NCBI GenBank assembly: GCA_910584665.1
Contig: CAJUBL010000047.1
Location: 1-23,690, forward strand
DNA from: an uncultured Muribaculaceae bacterium
Lineage (GTDB): Bacteria; Bacteroidota; Bacteroidia; Bacteroidales; Muribaculaceae
Direction of reading: 5' to 3'
Length of the DNA stretch: 23,690 bases
Shown here: one piece after another, positions 7,119-15,554 of the stretch
How the letters are laid out: every line of letters begins with the position of its first letter
How positions within the stretch are numbered: the first letter of the stretch is position 1
Notes under the pieces: generated by a model
Database searches by the model: none
Told to the model about the DNA's origin: nothing
Seen by the model: only the letters and a program-made list of their open reading frames with translations
Position numbers and translations under genes: made by a program

Positions 7119-8102
7119 TCAGAAACCGAACATATGAGCGTTTATCGCCAAATCTGTAAGCCATATCCACAACGGACAGAAACCTATGAACAGAATTACA
7201 GACAGCGTCAGTGATGAGGTGCCGGTAGCCACATACGTATCATACTCGTCAGCGATAATAATACCCGAGAATGCCGGCGGCAATGCACATGCCACGACAA
7301 GCATCTTCAGGTTCAGCGGATCCATTCTGAACACAAGACCCAGCACCAATACAACTGCAGGCATAAGAACCATCTTCATTATCGAGCCGAGAACAGCCTG
7401 CCAGTTGATTGTTATCTTAATGGCCGCCAGGGTTATACCGGCCGAGAACACAGCCATCGACGCATTAGCCTTCGCGATGAGATCAAACGAGGGGCTCGCC
7501 CATGCCGGCCAATGCAGACCGCACACCACAAGAACCACCGCTAAAATCGGAGCCCACGCCACAGGCTGCGCCAAAGCATGGATCACAGGTTTCCATGCAC
7601 TCTCCTTTCTGCCGCCCGCATCTGTCTTCTCGTTGGAGGCATTCATCAGAGACAGCCCCACAGGTATACCGATGGCATTGACAACGATACCCACTATAGC
7701 CACGACAAGCGCCACCGACGGTGATGTACCGAAAATCGGCTCCAGAACAGCAAAACCCAGGAAGCCGATTGTCGGCGAACCGCTTATCAGTGCACTTACA
7801 GCCGCATCAGCCCCGGTATTCTTCTTAAAGCAATATTTGAAGACAAAATACACAAGCATAAAACATGCCATGATACCCACTGTCGATATCACAGTAAGCT
7901 TGATATCCTTTACCAGATCCTCGCGCGAGGCCTGTACGATCGATACAAACAGAGCCGCCGGCAACGCATAGTCAAGAACGACCTTATTGAACTTCTTTGC
8001 ATCGTCACCCGTGAAGATCCCCTTCTTTCCGGAGATATAGCCGGCCAGCATCACTACGATAATAGGTACGATCGCATACAGAATTACATGAGAAATATCC
8101 AT
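7119..8102 (-). CDS. AEC-family transporter, probably oxalate/formate-linked
   Basis: A 327-residue integral membrane protein of the auxin efflux carrier (AEC) family, with about ten hydrophobic segments in two halves. Visible family features are the opening ILYAIVPIIVVMLAGYISGK, the half-1 segment SALISGSPTIGFLGFAVLEP and the second-half VACALPPAFSGIIIADEY. AEC proteins move organic anions; E. coli yfdV, an AEC gene, lies beside the oxalate genes frc and oxc. Here it is the last gene of frc-oxc-AEC, 110 bases after oxc, so uptake of oxalate or exchange with formate is a reasonable inference. It is unrelated to OxlT of Oxalobacter. Substrate and direction are not shown by the sequence. Confidence 0.85.
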   Translation of the reverse strand: MDISHVILYAIVPIIVVMLAGYISGKKGIFTGDDAKKFNKVVLDYALPAALFVSIVQASREDLVKDIKLTVISTVGIMACFMLVYFVFKYCFKKNTGADAAVSALISGSPTIGFLGFAVLEPIFGTSPSVALVVAIVGIVVNAIGIPVGLSLMNASNEKTDAGGRKESAWKPVIHALAQPVAWAPILAVVLVVCGLHWPAWASPSFDLIAKANASMAVFSAGITLAAIKITINWQAVLGSIMKMVLMPAVVLVLGLVFRMDPLNLKMLVVACALPPAFSGIIIADEYDTYVATGTSSLTLSVILFIGFCPLWIWLTDLAINAHMFGF

Positions 8103-8135
8103 AATAAATAGTTTTAAACAGTTTCCGGACAGGAA

Positions 8136-8183
8136 TGACGCCTGCCATGCGGTTAATGGACAGACAGCACATGACAGGCATCA
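8136..8183 (-). other. Intercistronic hairpin between oxc and the AEC gene
   Basis: Arms 8136-8149 and 8170-8183 pair over 14 positions on minus-strand RNA, including two G-U wobbles that would be mismatches on the other strand; the loop is 20 bases. No T-run follows, so it is more likely an mRNA-stability or differential-expression element than a full terminator. It occupies much of the 110-base gap. Confidence 0.55.
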
Positions 8184-8212
8184 CCCGTATATCCGCCGGT
8201 TGATTTTAATCG

Positions 8213-9952
8213 TTATACCGTATAGTCAATCAGAGGAGCCGGGTTGAGGTAACCTATATGACCGCTCTCCTTGCCTGAATCAGCCGCAAGCTGAACATTG
8301 ATAAGCGCAGGCTTTTTTGATGCGATAGCCTTAGTAAGAGCATCGGAAAGCTGCTGAGGCGTGGTTACATAGTATGCCTGCGCGCCGAATGCTTCTCCCA
8401 TCTTGTCATATCGGGCATTGATATCAAGCGTAGTAGGTGCCGGATCAGAGCCTCCGCCCGGATTTACTCCGACTCCGTTATAAATACCTCCGTTATTGAA
8501 TATCACCACCGTACACGGCAGATTGTAACGGCATATGGTCGAGAAATCCATTCCGGAGAAACCGAACGCCGAGTCTCCCTCGATCGCTACCACACTCTTG
8601 CCTGTAGCGACAGCCGCACCTATGGTCGAACCCATGCCCATACCCATTATAGCCCATGACGCACAGTCTACACGATGACGCGGCAGAGACTGACTAAGAG
8701 TGTCACGCGCGTCATCAAGCGTATTGGCCCCCTCATTGATCAGAATCACATCGGGATTCCCTGCAAGCACAGGCTTGATGGCTCCGAGTGCTGTCCAATG
8801 GTTCATCGGCTGAGCCGAAGCCGCCGCCGCAAGACGCTCGGCGAACTTCGCATTCTTCGTCTTTGTCTCAGCCTGTATGGATGCCACCCATGCAGGATCA
8901 AAACTGAAACTCCTTGTCGACATAGCTGCCAACATGGCATCAAGCGACTCCCCGATATCACCGACTACGGGAGCCGCAATAGGAACATTTCGATCCATCT
9001 CACACGGTTCCACATCAAGCTGCACAAACTTTATGTCAGGACTCCACTTGCCGCGCCCGAACGACAGCATCCAGTTGAGTCTGGCTCCGATAACAATCAC
9101 GACATCGGCCTGCTGCATGATGGTTGAACGACATGAGATCGCGCTTAAAGGCCCGTCATCCGGCATCAGACCCTTGGCCATTGACATCGGAAGGTAAGGG
9201 ATACCGTATTTCCCCACAAGCGTCCTGATCTTATCATCGACCTGTGCATATGCCGCTCCCTTTCCAAGCAATATCGCAGGCCGTCTGGCCGAAGCGATAA
9301 TCCCGACAGCCCGGTCTACAGCCTCCCTGGCGGGTGCTGTCGGCGAATAAGGATCGACCGGAGCATAATACAGATTTTCCGCCTCCGAAGCATCCATGAT
9401 CTCAGCCAGAGCCGGAGTCGTCATATCAATATAGACTCCGCCGGGACGGCCACTGACAGCCGCACGATAAGCACGGGCAACCGCCTGCGGAATATCTCTG
9501 GCATGACTGCACCGGAAAGCGGCTTTCACCAGCGGACGGGCCGTATTCAGCTGGTCAAGCTGCTCGTATGTACCCATATCCATATCGACCATAGTCGGAT
9601 CACTGGCGCCCGAAATCTGTATCATCGGATAACAGTTGACTGTCGCATTAGCTGTCGCTGTCAGTCCGTTCATAAATCCGAGCGACGATACCGTAAGAAG
9701 CACGCCGGGAGTCTTGGTCAGATAGCCATGTGTGGCCGCTGCCATACCGGCCTGCTGCTCAAACCTGAAACCCACATACTTCATACCGAGTTTCTGAATG
9801 GCATAGGCTGTCTCTGTGACGGGAATACCCACGAGTCCATAGACCGTATCTATACCCACGCGACGCAAAGATTCCGCCAATATATACATACCGGTAACCT
9901 GCTCGGGGAATTTTGGAGCACCGGCTGTGGAAGATGTTGTAGTTGTTGACAT
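8213..9952 (-). CDS. oxc: Oxalyl-CoA decarboxylase
   Basis: ThDP-dependent enzyme that converts oxalyl-CoA to formyl-CoA and CO2. The start at 9952 (MSTTTTSS) is preferred over the upstream Met at 10018: it gives 579 residues, close to the roughly 568 of Oxalobacter Oxc, and is preceded by an AGG-containing sequence. N-terminal Pyr domain: YGLVGIPVTE (39-48), with the activating Glu65 in FRFEQQAGMAA. A central domain covers about 205-345. The C-terminal PP domain carries the ThDP/Mg motif G459-D460-S, continuing to VIFNNGGIYNG (483-493). The end (SGKESGHIGYLNP) matches the family's mobile C-terminal region. It lies 86 bases after frc. Together they form the CoA-recycling oxalate pathway of the cytoplasm. 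Confidence 0.96.
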   Translation of the reverse strand: MSTTTTSSTAGAPKFPEQVTGMYILAESLRRVGIDTVYGLVGIPVTETAYAIQKLGMKYVGFRFEQQAGMAAATHGYLTKTPGVLLTVSSLGFMNGLTATANATVNCYPMIQISGASDPTMVDMDMGTYEQLDQLNTARPLVKAAFRCSHARDIPQAVARAYRAAVSGRPGGVYIDMTTPALAEIMDASEAENLYYAPVDPYSPTAPAREAVDRAVGIIASARRPAILLGKGAAYAQVDDKIRTLVGKYGIPYLPMSMAKGLMPDDGPLSAISCRSTIMQQADVVIVIGARLNWMLSFGRGKWSPDIKFVQLDVEPCEMDRNVPIAAPVVGDIGESLDAMLAAMSTRSFSFDPAWVASIQAETKTKNAKFAERLAAAASAQPMNHWTALGAIKPVLAGNPDVILINEGANTLDDARDTLSQSLPRHRVDCASWAIMGMGMGSTIGAAVATGKSVVAIEGDSAFGFSGMDFSTICRYNLPCTVVIFNNGGIYNGVGVNPGGGSDPAPTTLDINARYDKMGEAFGAQAYYVTTPQQLSDALTKAIASKKPALINVQLAADSGKESGHIGYLNPAPLIDYTV

Positions 9953-9971
9953 AATTACCTGATTGACAGGA

Positions 9972-10018
9972 ATGCGGTCTGTCCATACTGGCAAATCGGT
10001 CCAGCCGGAAAACCGCAT
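9972..10018 (-). other. Hairpin in the frc-oxc spacer
   Basis: Seven-base arms 9972-9978 and 10012-10018 (ATGCGGT/ACCGCAT), with an inner CTGG/CCAG pairing, occupy about half of the 86-base gap between frc and oxc. No T-tract follows. Its role, if any, is unclear; it parallels the hairpin in the next spacer. Confidence 0.35.
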
Positions 10019-10038
10019 CCCATTGTTATTGAATCACT

Positions 10039-11376
10039 TTACTTTGATGGTGTTGCCGATGATGCAGGAATATCTGATCCGGGCATAGGCGCCGTTGTAC
10101 CGTTGGACTTCATGGCCGCCTGCTCGTCGGCACTATAACCTAACGCGGTCAGAATCTCGTCAGTATTCCCTCCCAGCGTCGGGCAGGGACCATAGGTCGG
10201 CTGATAATTGCTCATTGTGAACGGACAGCCCACTGTCACAAACTCACCTATCTTACCGCCCTGGTTGATCCTGACAAGGGTATTGCCGTCATACAGACTC
10301 TCGTCGGTCATTATCTCCTTGGTAGACAGAACCGGCCCGACCGGAACAGCATATTTCGACAACAGTTCGGTAACCTCATACTTGGTCTTATCGGCACACC
10401 ACGCAGATATACGGGCTATAATCTGATCCTTATGTCTGTCGCGTGCATCAGCTGTGTTGAAATCCGGGTCGGTAAGCCAGTCCTGAAAGCCGAAAGCCTG
10501 ACAGGCAAGTTCAAAATCCTTGGCCCCGCGCTGCAGTATCACATACACATAATTGTTTCCGTCAAGATCCGAATCGTATCCGCCGGAAGGTTTACACTTA
10601 TAGGTCCACCCAAGTACACCGCTACCCTCGGTATTACCCGAACGTGGCACACAGTCACCGAACTTACCGTCAGGATATTGCGGGAACTGAGTAAGATAAC
10701 CGAGACGGTCAAGAGTCATCTGGTCACGGGTCTTGATACGGCAAAGATTAAGACATGCATTATGCATCGACTGGTACACATAACATCCCTCACCCGTTTT
10801 ATCCCGCTGCACAAGCGCCGCCAACAGACCGATTGTCAGATGCATGCCTGTATTTGAGTCACCAAGTGCCGCACCGCTCTGAGTCGGGATATTGTCGTCA
10901 CCCGAATACCAGCCCGTCGTCGAAGCCGCGCCGGCGGTCACCTGAGCCACCGGCTCGTAGGCCTTCAGATCCTTATATTTAGATGACACGGGAAAACCTT
11001 TGATCGTACCATAGATACAACGCGGGTTGAGCTGATGTACAGCATCCCAGCCAAAACCGAGCTTATCCATAGCTCCCGGATGAAGATTCTCGACAAAAAT
11101 ATCACATTGCTTGATAAGCCTGGTCAGTATCTCCTTTCCCTGAGGTGTCTTTGCATTGAGTGCCAGCGATTTCTTATCGCTGTTGAGCTGCAGGAAGTAA
11201 TAGCTGGGCTCGTCAGGATCAAACTGCAGTTCCTTACGGGTGGCATCTCCTACGCCGGGACGCTCGATCTTGATAACCTCGGCCCCAAGCCAGGCAAGCA
11301 TCTGTGTACACGACGGTCCAGACTGTACCTCGGTAAAGTCAACAACTTTGATTCCTTGTAATGGTGCGGTGTTCAT
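10039..11376 (-). CDS. frc: Formyl-CoA:oxalate CoA-transferase
   Basis: Class III (CaiB/BaiF) CoA-transferase that moves CoA from formyl-CoA to oxalate, feeding Oxc. The 445-residue product opens LQGIKVVDFTEVQSGPSCTQ, contains VIKIERPGVGDATR, VENLHPG and the catalytic Asp173 in GDSNTGMHL (Asp169 in the Oxalobacter enzyme), and keeps RSGN and VPVGPVLSTKEI. Two features differ from classic Frc. The glycine-rich loop (GGGGQ in Oxalobacter, as I recall it) reads EGSGVLG here (about 250-256), and there is a Ser/Thr/Pro-rich tail after residue 425. First gene of the operon; the pairing with oxc makes the assignment strong, though activity with other acyl donors is possible. No consensus promoter was found upstream. 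Confidence 0.93.
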   Translation of the reverse strand: MNTAPLQGIKVVDFTEVQSGPSCTQMLAWLGAEVIKIERPGVGDATRKELQFDPDEPSYYFLQLNSDKKSLALNAKTPQGKEILTRLIKQCDIFVENLHPGAMDKLGFGWDAVHQLNPRCIYGTIKGFPVSSKYKDLKAYEPVAQVTAGAASTTGWYSGDDNIPTQSGAALGDSNTGMHLTIGLLAALVQRDKTGEGCYVYQSMHNACLNLCRIKTRDQMTLDRLGYLTQFPQYPDGKFGDCVPRSGNTEGSGVLGWTYKCKPSGGYDSDLDGNNYVYVILQRGAKDFELACQAFGFQDWLTDPDFNTADARDRHKDQIIARISAWCADKTKYEVTELLSKYAVPVGPVLSTKEIMTDESLYDGNTLVRINQGGKIGEFVTVGCPFTMSNYQPTYGPCPTLGGNTDEILTALGYSADEQAAMKSNGTTAPMPGSDIPASSATPSK

Positions 11377-11428
11377 AGTAGTAAAAAGTTAAAATTTAAA
11401 TATCTTGATTGTCAGCTAATTTTGTTCA

Positions 11429-11462
11429 CATGACGGAATCCGGAAATCGGCATGACATCCGG
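11429..11462. repeat. Short direct repeats upstream of frc
   Basis: CATGACGGAATCCGG (11429-11443) and CATGACATCCGG (11451-11462) are imperfect direct repeats offset by 22 bases, about two helical turns, located 53-86 bases upstream of the frc start. They could be a regulator binding site. The -7/-33 consensus is not visible in this gap. Chance similarity cannot be excluded. Confidence 0.25.
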
Positions 11463-11479
11463 TTTGTCTGTAAAACAAA

Positions 11480-11507
11480 ATCGCGGTGCACAAAGTTGCA
11501 CCGCGAT
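11480..11507 (-). terminator. Intrinsic terminator after the OmpA-family gene
   Basis: Perfect 11-base arms 11480-11490 and 11497-11507 (ATCGCGGTGCA and complement) with a 6-base loop. On the minus strand they are followed by TTTGTTTTAC, 41 bases after the OmpA-family stop. A-rich sequence on the other side could let it work in both directions. Confidence 0.85.
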
Positions 11508-11548
11508 CTGAAAATTTAATAGTATGTTTAGATGTCCCCGGTAAATGC

Positions 11549-12427
11549 TTACAATACCGACGCCTCGGTATCCTGAGTCTCAGGAGCTTTGTCTATGAGA
11601 TCAAGGAACTGGTCGAGTTTGGGAGTAACAATGATCTGTGTACGGCGGTTGAGCTGACGCCCCTCAGCAGTATCATTGTCAGCCACCGGATTATATTCTC
11701 CACGACCGGCGGCCGAAAGGCGGGCCGGATTCACACCGAAGTCATTCTGCAGGACCTGAACCACCGATGAAGCACGCAATGCACTGAGATCCCAGTTGTT
11801 ACGTATATTTGTACGAGAGATAGGCACATCATCTGTATTGCCTTCCACAAGCACATCATAGTCACCGTAGTCCTTGATGATCTTGGCTATCTTGCTCAGA
11901 GTCTCCATAGCACGGCTGCTGACCTCGTAACTGCCTGTCTTGAACAGCATATTGTCAGCAAGCGAAATATAAACCACACCCTTCAGAACCTTGATGTCGA
12001 CATCACGAAGCTCGTCACGGCTCAGCGAACGGGTCAGATTATTGGTAAGCACCATGTTGAGAGAGTCACTCTTTGATTTTGCATCTACAAGCTGTTTGAT
12101 ATACTTATTGGAAGCATTTATCTCATCAACGAGCTTGGCAATATTCACGCTTCCCTGAGTGCTCTGCTTAAGACTCTGATCAAGAGAACCTTGCAATGCG
12201 GCATAGTCATCACGTAACTCCTGATAACGGTCCCGCTGATCTGCGAGCATGCGGTCAAGATTCTTAGTATTGGAATTACACTGCGCCAGATCAAGCTTAG
12301 TGTCATTGTACTCTCGGTTAAGAGCCTCATACCTGGAGTTCAGCTCGGCATACTTCTTATTGGTAACACACGAAACGAGAGGCATCACGGCAACAATAGC
12401 GCCTAAAAGTAAAGTACCTGTCTTCAT
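11549..12427 (-). CDS. OmpA-family peptidoglycan-binding lipoprotein with coiled coil
   Basis: I place the start at 12427, giving MKTGTLLLGAIVAVMPLVSC, a lipoprotein signal with Cys20; the longer ORF upstream only reads through the neighbouring glycosyltransferase region. Product is 292 residues. Residues 22-120 are helical coiled coil. Residues about 150-275 are an OmpA C-terminal domain: NMLFKTGSYEVS, VEGNTDDVP, NNWDLSALRASSV (Asp213 and Arg218, the residues that hold diaminopimelate) and QLNRRTQI. The residues after Cys20 are not acidic (VTNKK), so it probably faces the periplasm. It is followed by a strong terminator. Likely role: linking outer membrane to cell wall. Confidence 0.9.
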   Translation of the reverse strand: MKTGTLLLGAIVAVMPLVSCVTNKKYAELNSRYEALNREYNDTKLDLAQCNSNTKNLDRMLADQRDRYQELRDDYAALQGSLDQSLKQSTQGSVNIAKLVDEINASNKYIKQLVDAKSKSDSLNMVLTNNLTRSLSRDELRDVDIKVLKGVVYISLADNMLFKTGSYEVSSRAMETLSKIAKIIKDYGDYDVLVEGNTDDVPISRTNIRNNWDLSALRASSVVQVLQNDFGVNPARLSAAGRGEYNPVADNDTAEGRQLNRRTQIIVTPKLDQFLDLIDKAPETQDTEASVL

Positions 12428-12482
12428 AATCCTGTAATGTTTATGATTAACTGTTTTATAACGTAATGAATTATCATATTGT

Positions 12483-13328
12483 TTATTGAGAGTCAGACTG
12501 CATAGGCCGCCGGCCGATACTCCAACCTCTGGCAATGTACCACATCGAAGGAAACAGAGTATAGCGGTGAGCCCTATAATGGCGCCATGCCATAAGAGGG
12601 ATACGGACCAGAGCCCCGGGCCATCTGAAAGCAGTTCTGAGATATATCCCCTGAGCCATAAGCACACCCGGATCAAGATACCGTTGCCCGGTTGTAACTC
12701 CCGGATGCTCCACAATGACACAAGGGAAAAATCTGCAGTTAAATCCCCTGCCTATAGCATCGTCTATGAAGAACTGTTCCTCTCCGGCACCGAACTTCGG
12801 CGCCCCGATACCAAACCGCGGATCAAAAGCCACACTATTCTCACCGGCGATAACACGCCTGCGCACAGCAATTTCAAACGATGTCACATAATAACCGCTC
12901 TCCGGACAGCGCAGATCAAACTCCACGTCGGGAAAGACCTTGCGGTCACCGCCGGTATGCATGAAAGCGGCGACATCAACATCGGGATTCGCATCCATAA
13001 CTTCAATCACCGTCTGCAGTCCGGTTATCGTATACCGCAAGTCATCATCGGCAATGAGCAGCAATGGCGCAACCGACGCCCTGAACGCATCATTGCGATT
13101 ATTGCTCAGACCATCGGAACCGGTCAGCACTATCCTGACATCAGGCCGGAGCAAAGACGCAGGCACATCGCCGCCGCCACATTGCCACGACACGAGATAT
13201 CCGACTCCATCAGTCACAGGCAACTGCATGTCTGCCACACGGTTGATTCCATCCCGACCGATTGTCGCAATAAGCACCTCAAGCCGGGGTGACATCATAC
13301 TGTCATATTCAGACGGACTCTTTATCAT
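12483..13328 (-). CDS. GT-A type glycosyltransferase-like protein
   Basis: A 281-residue protein that reads as a GT2-like glycosyltransferase. The N-terminal strand is LEVLIATIGRDGI (16-28). LSNNRNDAF (74-82) and the metal/nucleotide-sugar motif LLIADDDLRY (D94-D96) follow. Later come GAGEEQFFIDD (180-190, candidate catalytic acids) and VEHPG (206-210). A hydrophobic/basic C-terminal region (about 225-270) could contact the membrane. The start ATG overlaps the MATE stop (ATGA), so the two are translationally coupled; an internal start at Met11 or Met12 is possible. Donor and acceptor cannot be predicted. The coupling suggests modification of, or with, the compound the MATE protein moves. Confidence 0.75.
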   Translation of the reverse strand: MIKSPSEYDSMMSPRLEVLIATIGRDGINRVADMQLPVTDGVGYLVSWQCGGGDVPASLLRPDVRIVLTGSDGLSNNRNDAFRASVAPLLLIADDDLRYTITGLQTVIEVMDANPDVDVAAFMHTGGDRKVFPDVEFDLRCPESGYYVTSFEIAVRRRVIAGENSVAFDPRFGIGAPKFGAGEEQFFIDDAIGRGFNCRFFPCVIVEHPGVTTGQRYLDPGVLMAQGIYLRTAFRWPGALVRIPLMAWRHYRAHRYTLFPSMWYIARGWSIGRRPMQSDSQ

Positions 13329-14737
13329 AATACAGATGCAGTCTTCTCGCGCCGCATACGCTTAATAGTGCGGAATTCTATGACAATCAAAACAGTAGTC
13401 ACAATAGTGGCACACATATCACTGGTCGGAAACGATGCCCACAAACCATCCAGCTCAAAGTGATGCACCATGATATACATGATCGGCAGCAGGAAAATAA
13501 CCTGCCTCACCAGACTCAGGGCAATAGAAAAGCCCACCCGGCCTATCGACTGGAGAAAGTTAGTCGAAACAATCTGAAAACCAACCATCCAGAACATCGA
13601 CATGGAAATTGTCAGAAGCCTTCCGGTATGTCTTGCCAGCGTCTCATCGGGAATAATAAGCCGGGCTATCATCGAAGGATTGACCATAGCTATCACCCAG
13701 CCGATGAGACATATGAGAGTAGCGCATCCCACAGCAAGCCAGTATGTGCGCTTGAGTCTGTGAAAAAGTCCGGCTCCGAAGTTATAGCCCACAATAGGCT
13801 GCATCCCCTGACATATGCCGATTATCGCACACACAATCATAGACGTGAATGTGACAAAAACGCCGGCCGATGCAAGAGCACCGTCAGAACCGAGTTCACT
13901 ATGAGCGCCGAGCGTCTTAAGATTCTGATTGATAAAGATATTGATAAGACACGCGGCTACATTGACGATACACGGGGCCGCACCTATACCGATGATACCC
14001 CACACAATCTTTGACCGCAGACCATATGTACCGCGTGTCCATACTATCGGCCCGGAATTTTTAAAGAAGTGAGCCATCACAAAGACTGTAGTGACACCCA
14101 TAGAAATGTCGCTGGCAATGGCCGCCCCCTTGATACCCATCCTGAAAACTACAAGAAAGAGCGTGACAAGAAGAATATTAAGTCCGGCACCTATGAACAT
14201 TGTCACCATAGCGCGTATCGGGAATCCCGAGGCACGCATAAGATTGTTGAACGAGTATGTGAGATTCATAAGAAACAGACCCGGCAATATATAGGTCATG
14301 AACTCACGCGCATAGCCTATATTGGTATCGGTAGCTCCGAAAAGAATAAGCATGTCATCCATGAACCAGGCGAACAGCATAAGATACACCACGCCAAGTA
14401 CAACAGTCATTGTCAGCGCATTACCCAGAACATTACGTGCGGCGGGGATATTTCCGTTACCAAGCAGGATGGAGAGACGGGCCGATGCGCCTGCACCTAT
14501 AAGCACACCGAGAGCTGTGGTGACATTCATCACCGGGAAAGTGATGGTAAGACCGGCTATAGCCTCCTGGCTGGCGGCTCCGTCCACTCCGCCATAGTGA
14601 CCTATAAGAGCTCTGTCGACAAAGTTGTAAAACTGCATGACAAGCATCCCCACCACAGCCGGCAGGCTGTAGCTCCACAGCAGTCTCCCCACGGGGCGGG
14701 TAGCCAGTTCGTTTAGTTTGTCGTTGTCGGTTGTCAT
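13325..14737 (-). CDS. MATE-family efflux transporter
   Basis: A 470-residue inner-membrane protein with about twelve hydrophobic segments, full length for the MATE family. Typical parts are the N-terminal RPVGRLLWSYSLPAVVGMLV, the helix-1/2 loop FYNFVDRALIGHYGG, GAGASARLSILLGNG, and the second-half GICQGMQPIVGYNFGAG, equivalent to the conserved QP.xGYNFGA of bacterial MATE proteins. Such proteins export cationic drugs or metabolites using sodium or proton gradients. It starts 77 bases after the TPR gene and shares an ATGA overlap with the downstream glycosyltransferase gene. The substrate is not evident. Confidence 0.92.
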   Translation of the reverse strand: MTTDNDKLNELATRPVGRLLWSYSLPAVVGMLVMQFYNFVDRALIGHYGGVDGAASQEAIAGLTITFPVMNVTTALGVLIGAGASARLSILLGNGNIPAARNVLGNALTMTVVLGVVYLMLFAWFMDDMLILFGATDTNIGYAREFMTYILPGLFLMNLTYSFNNLMRASGFPIRAMVTMFIGAGLNILLVTLFLVVFRMGIKGAAIASDISMGVTTVFVMAHFFKNSGPIVWTRGTYGLRSKIVWGIIGIGAAPCIVNVAACLINIFINQNLKTLGAHSELGSDGALASAGVFVTFTSMIVCAIIGICQGMQPIVGYNFGAGLFHRLKRTYWLAVGCATLICLIGWVIAMVNPSMIARLIIPDETLARHTGRLLTISMSMFWMVGFQIVSTNFLQSIGRVGFSIALSLVRQVIFLLPIMYIMVHHFELDGLWASFPTSDMCATIVTTVLIVIEFRTIKRMRREKTASVL

Positions 14738-14749
14738 TTATGTGTGACA

Positions 14750-14788
14750 AGAGCACGAGTAGCCGTAGCAAGCGGCGTCTCGTGCTCT
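14750..14788 (-). other. Strong hairpin between the TPR gene and the MATE gene
   Basis: Perfect 10-base arms 14750-14759 and 14779-14788 (AGAGCACGAG/CTCGTGCTCT) enclose a 19-base loop that itself holds a GCCG/CGGC stem. No T-run follows on the minus strand, so factor-independent termination is uncertain. It may be an attenuator or mRNA end-protecting structure. Confidence 0.5.
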
Positions 14789-14814
14789 CGAATATGTCTG
14801 TATGGTGATTGTGA

Positions 14815-15495
14815 TTACTTGTTGCTGTCGAGGCGAGCGCGCTCTATGTATTTGTCAACATTAAGGCCGGTACTCTGAGCATAGGCCGGATATTCTTTCT
14901 TAAGCTCCTCATAAATCCTGAGCTCGGCGGAATAATCCTGCTGCGCACGATATACACGCGCAAGCTTAAGCATGAAATAGGGAGTATAGTACGGATTGTC
15001 ATCACTCTGTTTTACCGCAGCCTTAAATGCCTTGACAGCCTCGGGATAGTTCTTAAGATTGACATAGCAGTCTCCTTTGAGTGAGAGAGCCGCAGCTCCT
15101 ACAATGTTCTCCTTGGGATCATACTTGTTTATATAGTCAACAGCCTCGTCATACTTCTTCTGCTGGAAGAGGATAATAGCGGCATTGAGGGCGGCACGGT
15201 TACCGGCGTCATGACCCATATCGGCTACATTACGGTATAGGCCGAGAGCAAGCGAGTCGTTACCCGCAATCATCTCATAGTCGGCATTGCCTATGGCTAC
15301 ATCAGCCTTAGCTGAGTTCTCACTGCTTCGGTTCTTGATGAACAGGATAGCGCCGATTACAACCACAAGGGCTATTACAGCGATGATAATAGGCTTCTTA
15401 TTGTTCTCAACCTTTCGGCTCATGTCGGTGAGCGTCTCATTGAGATTGTCGATAGAATTCTGAGTCTCAGGAGCGTTTTTTTTATCGTTTGCCAT
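14815..15495 (-). CDS. Membrane-anchored tetratricopeptide-repeat protein
   Basis: The start at 15495 (MANDKKNAPETQ) fits better than the longer ORF, because the extra N-terminus would cover the promoter at 15555. Product is 226 residues: a polar cytoplasmic head (1-34), one transmembrane helix (35-53, PIIIAVIALVVVIGAILFI), then TPR-like helix pairs (about 65-210: ALGLYRNVADMGHDAGNRAA, KKYDEAVDYINKYDP, LKNYPEAVKAFKAAVKQ, QQDYSAELRIYEELKKEYP). The topology is like YfgM, a Sec-translocon-associated periplasmic TPR protein, but orthology is not established. It probably scaffolds envelope proteins. Confidence 0.82.
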   Translation of the reverse strand: MANDKKNAPETQNSIDNLNETLTDMSRKVENNKKPIIIAVIALVVVIGAILFIKNRSSENSAKADVAIGNADYEMIAGNDSLALGLYRNVADMGHDAGNRAALNAAIILFQQKKYDEAVDYINKYDPKENIVGAAALSLKGDCYVNLKNYPEAVKAFKAAVKQSDDNPYYTPYFMLKLARVYRAQQDYSAELRIYEELKKEYPAYAQSTGLNVDKYIERARLDSNK

Positions 15496-15554
15496 TATTG
15501 AAAATGATGATTGATTACATGAATAACACCTTATGGAATGTCCATAACAGCATG

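Noticed and set aside
7186..7971. Plus-strand ORF of 261 codons opposite the AEC gene
   Set aside because: Antisense to a clear membrane transporter, with no recognisable domain; arises from the codon bias of the real gene.
8112..8125. Fourteen bases identical to the MITE terminal repeat, just before the AEC start
   Set aside because: The match stops there, no partner repeat or TAA flanks are seen, and the sequence is AT-rich and partly palindromic, so chance is plausible.
12486..13292. Plus-strand ORF of 268 codons opposite the glycosyltransferase
   Set aside because: The minus frame has the DDD motif and the ATGA overlap with MATE; the plus frame has no family features.
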